Assembly: GCA_963855995.1 (NCBI GenBank)
Contig: OY979717.1
Location: 36,537,497 to 36,601,496 of the forward strand
From: Muricea muricata
Lineage: Eukaryota; Cnidaria; Anthozoa; Malacalcyonacea; Plexauridae
Direction: 5' to 3'
Length of the DNA stretch: 64,000 nucleotides
Shown: positions 21,049 through 31,155 of the stretch, one piece after another
Position numbering within the stretch: the stretch's first letter is position 1
Layout of the letters: every line of letters starts with the position of its first letter
Notes under the pieces: model-generated
The model's database searches: none
What the model was told of the DNA's origin: nothing
The model's input: only the letters and a program-made list of their open reading frames with translations
Translations under genes and position numbers: made by a program

Positions 21049-21053
21049 CTTGA

Positions 21054-21213
21054 GAGAGCTCTTGGCGTTAAATTTGTCCTGCTTTCTATGCTAAATCAAT
21101 TGTCGGGGTTAACGGTTAAATGGTTCACAGACAATCAGAATGTGACACATATTGCTTCCTGTGGGAGTGCTAAGCCTCATTTACAAGCCGAGGCTCTTTC
21201 GCGTACAGGTTGA
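21054..21213 (+). pseudogene. RNase H continuation of the DIRS-like remnant
   Basis: Directly after the MITE the frame continues ALGVKFVLLSML...VKWFTDNQNV and then PHLQAEAL. This is the D/N-containing core of RNase H in this retroelement group. It is cut at about 21213 by the next insertion. Confidence 0.8.
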
Positions 21214-22590
21214 ATAAAAAAAAACTGATGCCCTTTCAAATTCAAATTAGCCACGAATTTCATTACGGAACTTTAAGTATTCCCATAGGTATACAGAGAA
21301 CAGATCGTGACTAAGTACACAGTACAGGATGAGTAAAAAAACTGATACTACAGGGTGTCCCAAAAAACCCCAAAAACTATTGAAAATGATCTATTGTTAA
21401 CATTTGAATGCCCTAGCACTTGTTAAAAAATTAAAATATCTTTGTAAAGTACGTTTGTTTTGCTCATGGGAATTTACATTTGTAAATTGTTTTCTCAAAA
21501 TCAAATAACCATGCATAAAATTTGATTGCATTTTTAATATGCACTTGTAGGTTTAGTTGTTTTGTCTGGCATAAAAATGGTTAATACTGAGTATTACTGT
21601 TAATTATGACGGTTATGTCAATAGTTTATCCACTCGTGGGTTCAATTTAGTGCTAGGCATTGAAATTCTAACAATAGATCATTTTCAATAGTTTTTGGGT
21701 TTTTTTGGGACACAATGTATAATCCCCGAGCCAACTGCGCGAAGCGCCGCTCCGGGCGTTAGCCCGAAGCGAGGGTACTAATTCCGCACGGCTATTTACA
21801 CCCGGGAAAAAGAAAGCATAGCGAAGTCTGAAGTTCATCAAATATCGCGGGCGCGTGGCTCAAGGGTGGCGGTGAGTGGGTGGCAGTGAACTCAATATTG
21901 AGTTCACTGGTGGGTGGTTATCACTGATCACAAAAATATGGCGGACTATTGGGAGTAGCAAACACTTAAGGCATCCAAAAAGGCAAGAACTGAGACGAAA
22001 ACGACTGCGACAAGACTCTTGAAGAGAGATTAATTCTGGGAAAATACAGAGAAGCGCCAAGAATTGACTACGGCGTGAAACACAAGGCAAGTTTGTTGAC
22101 AATGCGTATTTATACTTGTGTTTTAATGCTTTATAAAGGCCGGCGTAGCCGTACTCCTCCAGTCTATTCACTGTTTAAATTCCAGAGTAAGTTTATGTTT
22201 TGTAAATGCAAGACTGTCTTGTTATTACTGTATTTCAAAATATTGACGGACTTTACATGTGAAAGAATATGAGCGAAGATACAAAATTGGCTTGAAACGG
22301 TTTTGTTTCAAACTCAAAGTTTATGTAGATAAAAATTTAGTTTCATAAATATTTCAAAACGTCTAATATATGTAATTAATAGGTCGTATTTTATACCAAA
22401 TTTAAAATTACATTAGGCGTAATAACATAACGATGACAAATGTTGTGCCATTTTAAAAAATTGTCAATAAAACAAGGATTAAAAACTCAATATGTTGTCA
22501 TTTTGAAAAAATATACAGAAAGAATAACAATTGCCGTGCTGCTTTGACAACAACCTACGCAAGTACTTCATGTAATTCCGAAAATAAAGT
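21214..22590. mobile_element. ~1.4-kb composite insertion in the DIRS-like remnant
   Basis: Coding similarity to the retroelement is lost between about 21213 and 22594. The segment holds the mariner-type MITE at 21351-21717, a GC-rich hairpin-forming stretch at about 21725-21790 (GCGCGAAGCGCCGCTCC...), and AT-rich sequence. The ORFs at 21860-22272 overlap on both strands and resemble nothing I know. The insertion edges are estimates. Confidence 0.5.
21351..21717. mobile_element. Mariner/Tc1-type MITE (~367 bp)
   Basis: The left end CAGGGTGTCCCAAAAAACCCC is mirrored at the right end (GGGTTTTTTTGGGACAC), with the inverted repeat continuing ~55 bp (ACTATTGAAAATGATCTATTGTTA). TA flanks both sides. 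CAGGGTGTCCC... with TA duplication is the classic mariner/IS630 signature. There is no transposase inside. Confidence 0.88.
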
Positions 22591-22593
22591 TGC

Positions 22594-23165
22594 ATGCTCT
22601 TAGTTAATGGCGAGGGGTTGCTGCATGCATGTATTTCTAGTATACGTTGCAAACATATTTATAGAGATGGAATGGTTCCTAGGTCCACGAATGACCAGGC
22701 TGACTTTCTGAGCCGCATTTATGACTCTGACGATTGGGGATTCTCGTGGGATACTTTTCCTAAGATTGATTTACTTTGGGGGCCTCATTCCATCGATCGT
22801 TTCGCTAATTACATTAATTCAAAGATTGCCAGGTTTAAGTCTAGATATTGGAGTTGCGGTGCAGAAGGCATCGATGCATTTGTGATGGATTGGAACGGGG
22901 AGAATAATTATGTTTGTCCTCCTATGAGTCCTATTTGTGTCATTACCAGAGTTCTTCTACATATTTCCAATTGCAAAGCCCAGGGAACACTCATTCCCCC
23001 ACTGGCACTGTGGTATTCAGCTCCCTTTTGGCCGATGGTTTAATTTGTGGCGAAAATAATGTCTTTAGAGAATTCGTGGTGGATTGTATTGACTTGACTT
23101 GCCGCCTTATAAAAACGCGTTTTGCCCTGGTAGTTGTGGCGGGATTTTTGGGAACCATGACTTAA
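22594..23165 (+). pseudogene. C-terminal retroelement domain (post-RNase H), DIRS-like
   Basis: The frame PRSTNDQADFLSR, then WGPHSIDRFANYIN, RFKSRYW, EGIDAF and ALWYSAPFWPMV matches the conserved region after RNase H in DIRS/Ngaro-group Pol proteins. A stop lies at 23041. Element-like residues continue in another frame to about 23165, ending TFRMLALK just before the inverted MITE copy. It is broken and not functional. Confidence 0.75.
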
Positions 23166-23188
23166 CCTTTCGCATGTTAGCTCTCAAG

Positions 23189-23426
23189 GCACAGTATAGG
23201 GAATAAGCAGTAGCGCCACTCAGCAGAGTGCAACATGTCCACCTATTTTTATGCAATTGACTGGCCAGAATAATGGTGGAACGGCCAGTTCAGCGTTCCT
23301 ATTGGCCAGAGAAGGCAATTGACTGGCCAGAACCTGCATAATGAACATGCGTAATGAGACATGCGTGGAGATACAAACTTCAAAGGTTCCGACTCGAGTG
23401 GTCCTTCTGTTTGTTTCTATTCTGTG
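23189..23426 (-). mobile_element. Second copy of the 238-bp MITE, inverted
   Basis: Reverse-complement match to 20811-21048 along nearly the whole length, including the GGCCAGTCAATTGC stretches. TCAAG precedes its left end but no equal 5-mer follows its right end, so the TSD is lost or its right flank has been rearranged. Together the two copies bracket about 2.1 kb in inverted orientation. Confidence 0.88.
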
Positions 23427-23827
23427 TCTACGTGTTGACTTCAACCTCTAGAGGTACGAATGCTCTACTGTGTGCAACGCTGTCTTTCATATTTTAATAT
23501 AAGTCTACCCATAATATATGTCATCATATTTTAATATAAGTCTACCCAAGTTTATAGTGAATGTCTGTATATCACTTAGCGATTTGAATTACGGTCATGC
23601 CACAGGATTGACCTGCATTTCCCTTTGCTTTCTTTGTGCTCTTGAAGCGTGCATCCTCCAGTCAGCACGCGATAGCAAGGAGTGTTGTATATATTGCTTT
23701 TAGTAACAAGATGCGCGGACTTCGGTACGGTTATGAATATAGATAAGAGCGTTTATTATGAGAAAATAAAGAGTTCTATTGAGAGTTTTGCGGTGTTGTC
23801 GAGGGTCGCTTCGCGACACTCGCAATT
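23427..23827. other. Spacer with a short duplication and a hairpin
   Basis: CATATTTTAATATAAGTCTACCC occurs twice, about 36 bp apart (near 23489 and 23525). A small hairpin (GTCGAGGGTCGCTTCGCGACACTCG) lies near 23795. No gene seen. Confidence 0.6.
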
Positions 23828-24275
23828 CTGTGAACAATGAAATTAAACTTGCCAAGAAAGCATATTATATGAGGGCTTTTCATGAAAATGAGAGTAATGT
23901 GAAAACAACTTGGGGTATAATAAATGAACAAACCTAAAGAAAACAAAATGATTCACATATAAAAGAAATTAAACTAAATGATTTTTTTACCTAGTGACCC
24001 CCTCCCCCGACTATCGGAGACGTTCAGTTAATTAACACTTATTTTGCTGGCGTTGGACCTAAACTCATGGAGAAAATACCTTGTGGCGAAAATAACTGCT
24101 CATTTTAGAATATCTTAATTGCCATAATAGTAGTAATAGTTTCGAGTCGACAACTTCATCAATTGTTTTTCACTCATGGACAAATTCTGTATAAAAACTA
24201 AAGCAACTGGGCTAGATAAAATATCTGATAGGCTTCTCCGCTATTGTCCTGACCTACTGTCGGAATCCCTTAACA
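23828..24275 (+). pseudogene. LINE remnant: linker and N-terminal RT region
   Basis: Translation reads EIKLAKKAYYMRAFHEN, later INTYFAGVGPKLMEKIP, and then KATGLDKISDRLLRYC with PDLLSESL. This is the stretch between endonuclease and reverse transcriptase of CR1/L2/jockey-type LINEs. Several stops and frameshifts are present. It ends abruptly where the hAT remnant on the other strand begins (about 24270-24285). Confidence 0.8.
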
Positions 24276-25920
24276 TTTTCTGTCTCATCATCAGCGAGAT
24301 CGCTGAGAAGATCATAATACTGCTTGTAGTTGATTGATAATGCTCTCACTAATTCTGCATGACAATGCCATCTTGTTGAAGAAAGACTCTTTAGCGTCAA
24401 AAGTCTTTGCTTATCAGCTAAAGTTACTCCTCTTACGATAACTTCCCAGCGATTCGTAGAAAGAACAGCAAAAGCATAGAGTTCTTGCAAAACATCGAAG
24501 AACTTTACAGCTTCAAGGCAACACTTCACACTTGCTACACCAACGAGATTTAGAGAATGACCAGCACACGGAATATACTCTGCTAACGGGTTTATTTCTT
24601 TAATTCTTGCTTGCAGTCCACTATATTTCCCGGACATATTTGCCGCGTTATCAAAACTTTGACCTCTGCAATTGTTTAAATTGATTTCAAGTTCTGGATG
24701 ACATAACCTACAAGATCTTCAGCACCATGACCACTTATTGGGACAAACTTTAAAAATCTCTCTAATGGCTTCCCTTCTTCGCTAACGTATCCGTCTAATT
24801 GTGAATGACAACTCATCTACATGACTGATGTCCGGGGTTGAGTCAACAGAAAAGGAAAAATGCTTTGCCTTGTGGGCCTCTTCGACAATCCTTTGTAACA
24901 CATTATTGCCCATAAGACAAATAATCTCATCACACACTGTTGATGATAAATAACTGGGGTTACCACGTCCCTTGTTTCCATAACTAGTGATATGTTCTGA
25001 AAGGAAAGGGTCAAATTTTGAGAGCAATTCTAGTTCTCCTAAAAAAATTCCATTGTGAGGAGATCCAAATAATTCATCATTTCAACGAAGAGCTAAACCT
25101 CTTTCTGAAAGAAATTTTAGTACCTCGATTATCCGTTGAAGGAGGGATCGCCAGTATTTCTTCTCAGCTTCAAACTACTTATTTGAGTGATATTCTAGGG
25201 TTCCATTTGATGAAACTCTATTAGCACAATCAAGGACAGCTTGTTTGTGTTCAGCACTATGTTCATGTTGGGAAAGTAGCTTTCTACTTCGCTAATCACT
25301 GAACCCTTCAGTTGCTAACTATTGTATGACATAAGTTTACAACAGAAGCAGAAAACATTCCCAGTTGATGGTGCGTAGAGCAGCCACTCATGTGATACCG
25401 TTTCCCCATTTGGCACAGTAGTGGTGAATAAGGACTTTGAAAAATAACGTTCTTGGTCATTAAAAACACGTTTTGATAGCTGCAATGATGCGTCTCGATG
25501 TTGACAGCTGTGTGGACCATTAGATAGCCAGTAATCTACTTCTTCGGCTGACAATTTGCCCCACAATGCTGGATCAGATTTATTACAATGGCTACAAGGA
25601 TAATTCTTATCATTACTTCCATCAATTGGATCATTATCACCTTCGCTATCTTGTTCGTTTGACGTCTCTGACTCTAGGCTACTAACTTCAGCAAGTTCAG
25701 TTGTTTGTCCCCCGCTCGTTACTTCTTGATTCTCCTGATTTGATGCTTCAATTGATGGTAAAGTAATGTTCTCGTCTGGATTTTCCGCGACAATATTATT
25801 TCGGCTTGCAAATAGTGTTGTTAACTTAGGTGTCTTGGATAACACAGCCTCTAGCTTCTCCTTGTTAGTCTGTGCTAGTTTCCTTTTCTGACAACCAGAA
25901 AGGGGTTCAAGTCTTGGCAT
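24276..25920 (-). pseudogene. hAT-family transposase remnant, TTF zinc-finger/DUF4371 type
   Basis: On the minus strand, an intact N-terminal frame (25920-25315, ~201 codons) holds an acidic linker and a TTF-type zinc finger (DYWLSNGPHSC...FCFCCKL). Then, in other frames, DUF4371-type core pieces appear: SFSVDSTPDISHVDEL (25027-24782; first catalytic Asp region) and YIPCAGHSLNLV...LSSTRWHCH (24637-24276). The C-terminal dimerisation region and catalytic Glu are absent, cut off at the LINE junction. Related domesticated proteins exist (ZMYM/THAP-linked), but the frameshifts here argue for a dead transposon. Confidence 0.87.
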
Positions 25921-26159
25921 GATTTAGCAACAAACGTTAAAGAAAGGCAAAGAAGAGAAAAACTCCATGGTAAACACGAGATAGTGCTTCCACTTTCTGG
26001 AAAATTGATTTCGTTTTATTTGTGAATAACGCAAAGGACCTACGCATAGGAGTAACCAGAGATGAGTAACACAAATGTTAGTCAAATTGGAGGGGGGGGG
26101 CTTCTGTCGGGGGGCCCCTAACCTATAGGTTACCTAGGTTACTGATTAATCCGGCCCTG
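25921..26159 (-). repeat. 5' terminal region of the hAT element
   Basis: In element orientation the end reads CAGGGCCGGATTAATCAG, a standard hAT terminal inverted repeat start, followed by a C/G-homopolymer-rich subterminal stretch. The matching 3' terminus is missing on the other side, in line with truncation near 24276. Confidence 0.75.
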
Positions 26160-26262
26160 GGTATACCAAACTACAAACTATAGTTTGACATGATTTTTTA
26201 AAGAACAAGGCAAACACATATAATATGTCATTTTATAGTTTGGTATATCTATGCATACCACT
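26160..26262. repeat. ~100-bp palindromic MITE abutting the hAT end
   Basis: GGTATACCAAACTACAAACTATAG at the left mirrors ATAGTTTGGTATATCTATGCATACC at the right. It is a short foldback element with no coding. Confidence 0.7.
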
Positions 26263-26306
26263 GACAACAGACGCGGATGTGAGCATTAGGTGACCACCAG
26301 AGTACC

Positions 26307-26370
26307 ATACTGTCACGTGGTACAAATGGGGTTTTCTGATTGGACAATTCGAATTTCAGGTATAATATTA
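26307..26370. repeat. Dispersed repeat, copy 1 (TCACGTGGTA...)
   Basis: TCACGTGGTACAAAT...TGATTGGACAATTCGAATTT..AGGTATAATATTA recurs, diverged, at 52003-52062 in the same orientation. It is a small repeat family of unknown type. Confidence 0.7.
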
Positions 26371-26693
26371 CAGAATATAACCTACTTCTAAACATGAGTT
26401 AACTTGCATTTACAATTTTTAATTCCAGTTGGTGGTTTATGCATGACTATGCTAAGCTTTCATTGTAAAACAAGACGCCTGCTAAGGCGTTCACTCCGCC
26501 TGCCAAAACGAAAATGGGCACAGGGCCAGGCAGGGCTGTAACTAGAGCGTTCATTGGGGGTGGGGTATATTCACTTATTTCTGTTCTGCCCAACGAATTC
26601 CTTTTTTAATCAGTTATTATTAGGATACCTTCCAAGGCATGTTAAGACATCTAGCTAGCACATCTTAAGTAACCAATAAGGTAACCAAAAATC
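26371..26693. other. No feature seen
   Basis: AT-rich intergenic sequence with one GC-richer patch (26480-26560). I see no coding, RNA or terminal-repeat signal. Confidence 0.5.
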
Positions 26694-27487
26694 AATGTCT
26701 GAGTGACTTGCCAGGCACTCTGCAGTAAGATTGCATTTTTTTGAATTTAACTTAAATTAAAGACTTTCATAATACATATATTAAACAAGATTCTTTTCTC
26801 ATAATACCACCAACATATGGCTGTTTTATTTTTGGGCAATGCAAGTAAAGAAAATTTTACTAAAAGTGTATACAATACATAAATATATTAACCTGATAGC
26901 ATCACTTAAACCAATTCTGTAGCACACTGCATGAAGTCTCCAATATATAATTTGTTGCGATCTTTAGACTAACATATGTATTTCTGGAATTGGAATGTAA
27001 AATGTCTCTGACCTTTAATAATTGTATGAGATCCAACAAGCAAATAAATCATTTTGCACGAAATTAGAATTAGGAACACATTTCCTAGACTCACTCCTTG
27101 ATCATGGAATGGTGGAGTCTATCAAAATTTGCCGTTTTAAAAGATTTCTGCAGCAATGTTTTGATAAAGAACCTTCCTGTCCCTTTTTTTAACTATTACA
27201 TGTTAAAAATTGTGTTTTGTATATCGATATTTCAGTAGAATTTGCGTTTGATTCTTGTGTAGAAATTTCTAAATTTCCTTAAAGTAGGAAAACAACAGAA
27301 AATGACGGAAACACGCTCTCAAAACTTCACTGCGATACATCGCTCCTCGGTAAAGTTTTGCGGTGGAATTTGTCGTTTTAAAACATTTAGTACGAGAATC
27401 CTGCTTGCACGTAAAACCTTCTTGCGGTTTACATGTTCTAGCATACAAGTTAAAATGCGTGTTTTGTTGACATATTTCGCTAGAATA
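26694..27487. repeat. ~0.8-kb dispersed repeat, copy 1
   Basis: From ATGTCTGAGTGACTTGCCAGG to TGACATATTTCGCTAGAA this segment is collinear with 58886-59756. Shared stretches include TTAAAGACTTTCATA and AACATATGGCTGTTTTATTTTTGG. Copy 2 carries an extra ~70 bp near 59275. Both copies hold short ORFs with a common frame, but these are not conserved in a coding manner. It may be an LTR or a non-autonomous element. Confidence 0.85.
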
Positions 27488-28183
27488 TTATTAGCAATAT
27501 GTGGTAGAATTTTCGTATATGAATCACATAGCCCATTAACTTATGTCGTTTTTTGAGGGACTAATGGGAATTTTCAATGCCCTAACGAACGTATCCGAAT
27601 AGCTATTATAACAGAACTCCGAGAATATTCGACAGTCTATCACCTGACATATCCGCGGATAGGATATGAATGACTGGACAGATTAAGACACACATGTTGA
27701 ACTATTATCATGAGATGAGTGAACTTGCATATGACATTGATGTTCCTGAAACTGTTAAAACTGTCTGAGTTAAATGTCATTCCTGTCGTCCGGTCACCGG
27801 TCTGGCTTGAAGCAGTTGCCAGTCTGTTAGAGCGCTAGAGCACTCCAAAGTTCGATTACCTTTTTCACACACCCTGTATAAGCAATGCGACCTATGAAAT
27901 ACAAAGATGATTTGTGCAACTTGTGAATATTTAAACTCGAGGCGAAGCTGGGAGTTTGTATATCTGATACAACACGGACTCGAGCTATTGCAAAAATGTT
28001 GTTGGTGCACCAAACATGCTGTTATCCTTTTGGTCGCATTGCCCTTGATGAATATATTTGGAAATGCTTCCCATGGCAAACCTATTACTATTCTTAAATA
28101 TTTGATATTGACAATTTAAGTTGCATGGTTGACAGCTATAGGCTACATAAGCCTCGCAAGAAATTTCCTTACGAATACTTGTG
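27488..28183. other. Unassigned stretch with a Cys-rich minus-strand ORF
   Basis: No recognised feature. An open minus-strand frame (28242-27988) reads KEISCEAYVAYSCQPCNLNC and could be an exon, but a second minus frame overlaps it and I found no clear splice-site pair. Confidence 0.3.
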
Positions 28184-28560
28184 CACTGCAAAAAATTCTG
28201 AGTAAAAATAACGCAAACTTTTGAGTAAATGAATGCACCCATAGTTCTCGTGATTTTGAGTAAATTATACTCTTAAAATGTTACTCAAAACCACGAGTAA
28301 AAAACTACTCAAAATAATGGCTAAACGGAACTCTGAATTTGAGTAATTGTACTCGAAAAATGAGTAAAAGTTACTCGAAAAATGAGTTTAAATTACTCAA
28401 ACAAAATGCACCCAAATTGACTCCTAACTTTGAGTAAATGTCCAATTTACTCAGATTTCGAGTAAACCTACTCACGACCACGAGTGAATGTTACTCAGAA
28501 GAGCAACACGTACTCAGGCATACAAACATGCACAAAAAATCTGAGCAAACTTGTAAGGGG
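28184..28560. repeat. Dense GAGTAA/TTACTC cluster after a CACTGCAAAAA end
   Basis: About twenty copies of GAGTAA or TTACTC lie in both orientations within ~330 bp, beginning right after CACTGCAAAAAATTCTGAGTAA. A CACTG terminus followed by short subterminal repeats in both orientations is the layout of CACTA/EnSpm-type ends. No matching right end (…CAGTG) was found nearby, so this is an orphan end or a MITE. Confidence 0.6.
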
Positions 28561-28712
28561 TCGTGGGTAAACTATATAGGCACTAAAAATGGTAGTTAGA
28601 ATACATCATCGAAACAAGTTACTTGAGATAAAACTGTAATTAATCAAGTTGAGTATAATACTACATATATACAATGTATCACTGAGGAAACGCGGCACTC
28701 GGCACGGCCCCA

Positions 28713-28925
28713 CACTGTAAAAACAGATTGGTTTAAACGACCAAAAAAAAATTGGTTGTTTGGATGCATCTGAGACAACCAGTTTAAATTGGTTGCTCTA
28801 AACTGGTTGTCTCAGATGCATCCAAACTACCATTTTTTTTGTCATTTTAACCAATTTAAAATGACCATATTTAAATTGGTTAGCCATTTTAAAATGATTA
28901 AAATGACCAGCTATTTAACACAAAG
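28713..28925. repeat. Second CACTG-started repeat cluster with an internal palindrome
   Basis: CACTGTAAAAACAGATTGG opens a segment full of ATTGGTT/AACCAATT motifs. At 28755-28840 TTGGTTGTTTGGATGCATCTGAGACAACC is followed by its complement, a near-perfect palindrome. The layout matches the preceding cluster but with a different core motif. Confidence 0.65.
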
Positions 28926-29986
28926 ATTTAATTTGTGTTACAAAAAGGTGAAATGACATTAAGTAACATGCTTATGATATTTGCACAGATTACCCCCAAT
29001 GCATAAACATTTATTTAACTGTTGACTGGACAATGAATCATAAAGATATTTACAAAGCTGACTCATTAAAAAGTGACCAAACTGTAACTGACAGCTATTA
29101 TACTGATGATCAGCTCTAACCTGAAAGCTATATTGTTATGCATGGCCCATATATGCTGCAAAAATAAGTTGTACTGAACTGTAAATGGACGTGCAGTAAA
29201 TGATCAGATCTTGCCATTTCATTCAAGAACAGTAAAGTATCAAATGTTCATATCTTATGGCATTAAACAAACGATACCAAACATCAGCATGCACTTAAGC
29301 TTTGAAGTTAGAGCATTTATTTAATATATATCCAAATAACAGCTATACAGCTACTCACAATGGAAAAAGCTTTTTTGACTACAAGACAGCAGTACCAGCA
29401 TTAAACATTAATGCATGCCAGCTGTCCCTCTCAATTTTATCATACCATACTGTACTTCTGTTCAATGTTTTGGGGTTTGGCAGCTAAAAAGCCTGGTTTT
29501 AGGCAACAAGGACATGCATTCATCTTATCCTAAAGCTTAGTCGGATGTAGGTATATTCAACTCGTCGAATAGTGATGAAGCCTGTCATACAGGGACTGTT
29601 ATGTAAGTGATCTCTATCTGTTATTTAGCATATTTAGTCGCTATTAATATAGTTATTAATATAGTAGTTATATAGTTTTAAATTCTACGTATTATTTTAA
29701 GATCAACTCATGCATCATGCAGTGGCCTTATTGTTGAAAAAATTTTTATATTCGCATTCAAAACTGTGATTAATCCTAGTGACAACTCCTTTGCTGCTTA
29801 TACTGTATATTTGATGTCAACCTTCCCTGAATTATCAGTAATGTGCAGAGCCGAATACATATACAAAGTGAAACACGTATGTGTCTCAATTCGTTTAGAA
29901 ATAACGTATCTGAATGCAGGACTTAATAGGCACATGCGAGCTCATTACAGGATAATGCCTGGCATTGCAACACTCTTAGTATATAC
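28926..29986. other. No gene seen; possible intron/3' region of the minus-strand gene
   Basis: AT-rich sequence with only short ORFs. It lies downstream, in the minus direction, of the exon at 29987-30132, so later exons of that gene may be here, but I could not pick one with clear splice sites. Confidence 0.4.
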
Positions 29987-30132
29987 CTTTAAATACGTAT
30001 TCCTGACCATCGTCTGTGTCGGTCCGTCGGAATCTCGAAGAAAAAATGCCTTGAGATAAGAAAGAGCCTTTGTTGGGTCGTATGAACGTCTATCTAGTCT
30101 AGATGGGAAGTTATGGTCGGGACACATTTTTG
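29987..30132 (-). CDS. Internal exon (CPDHNFPSRL...) of an unidentified gene
   Basis: The minus-strand frame AKMCPDHNFPSRLDRR...RNTYLK is open for 48 codons. It is preceded by a pyrimidine-rich acceptor (TGATTTTTTAGGAAG) and followed by donor AAAG/GTATAT. Using the second AG of the acceptor, the split codon matches the phase-1 end of the exon at 30489-30546, so the two join without a stop. The residues look like ordinary globular protein, with no domain I recognise. The first AG would introduce a stop with that phase. Confidence 0.62.
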
Positions 30133-30488
30133 CTTCCTAAAAAATCAGTAAGTTTTCAGCTTTCCGTTGTGTAAAAAAAGTCGTGTGAAAGACGTCAGTT
30201 GTGTAAAAAATGACGAAAGGAGAGAACTTATTTTGATCATTTTACGAAATTATGTGATAATTTATCATTATTAATGATGACTCTTCATATTTACATGACT
30301 TTCCTCCGCAGATGTATTTTGTATGCGTGACGTGCTGAAATAATTCTAATCAACGTATTGTAGTAATATTTGACAGCTCTAATCCCTCGTCAAATTAATA
30401 TGCGTAAATTAAAACACAATTGACTCACAATTTCAACTTTACCAGGTTCAGTTCTTTAAACAAACAATATTTATCTTCGCCATCTTAC

Positions 30489-30546
30489 CTTCGACATCGT
30501 CACTAGCTGAATGCGGTTTATCTTCTGCATCACTTGAAGAATCCTC
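30489..30546 (-). CDS. Internal acidic exon (EDSSSDAEDK...) of the same gene
   Basis: A 58-bp exon with a strong acceptor (TTTATTTCTTTCAG) and donor (GAAG/GTAAGATG). It reads EDSSSDAEDKPHSASDDVE, an acidic Ser-rich linker. An alternative frame (RILQVMQKINRIQ) would also stay open with the other acceptor choice of the next exon, so phase alone does not fully decide. The acidic reading is preferred on composition. Confidence 0.55.
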
Positions 30547-31155
30547 CTGAAAGAAATAAAATAAACTAATTTCAAATTAATAGTCAAGATTAAAAGGTAA
30601 TGGTACATCATAGTATGCGGAATTGCAAAACTACAAATCAACTCTTCATTTATATAATTATAAATAAGAAAATGAAGATAATGTTGCATCTAGTTATTGT
30701 AGGAACTCTGCAGTCGAACTTTGTATGTACGCAATTCTACAGATCTCAAAAAAAGTTGGGAATTGTAAAAAACATTTACACTTTACATAAAAAACGTGCT
30801 TTATAAGCATAAGTGCTGAAAAGAGCATTTCAATTCTGAGTGGGAGGAATCAGAAGACACGTTCTCCAACTTTTTTTTATAGGGGGCGAACATTTAATTA
30901 TCCACCATACACATTTGAGATTCATATCTTACATATCTTGTGAATATTATAGGAACTTATAGTAGAGGTTATTTAGGGACTTGTCAGAAATTAACAGGGG
31001 GGACGGAGGGGGGGTGGAAACGTGGGGAGGGTGAAGAAAAAATGAGCTGCTTTTAAGGGGTCATTCGAACGAGGGTCATTCGAACTTATCTTTATGCTCG
31101 TACAGTTGTTAGTACACAGTATAAATAGATTAGAAAAAAATGGGACCAGCTAAAC

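Larger units (their letters stand above)
19153..23165 (+). mobile_element. Decayed DIRS-like retroelement with nested insertions
   Basis: Gag-like, RT, RNase H and a C-terminal domain occur in order on the plus strand, but they are broken by frameshifts, stops, a 238-bp MITE (20811-21048) and a ~1.4-kb insertion (about 21214-22590). The RT (YLDD) and the post-RNase H segment (WGPHSIDRFA...RFKSRYW) resemble DIRS/Ngaro-group elements. No tyrosine recombinase is seen downstream, so it is either deleted or too diverged to recognise. Element termini were not found. Confidence 0.75.

Noticed and set aside
20811..23426. A single 2.6-kb transposon using the two inverted MITE copies as its TIRs
   Set aside because: The left copy has its own perfect TSD on both sides, and the interior is the host retroelement. 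The two are therefore better read as independent insertions (kept as a low-interest finding).
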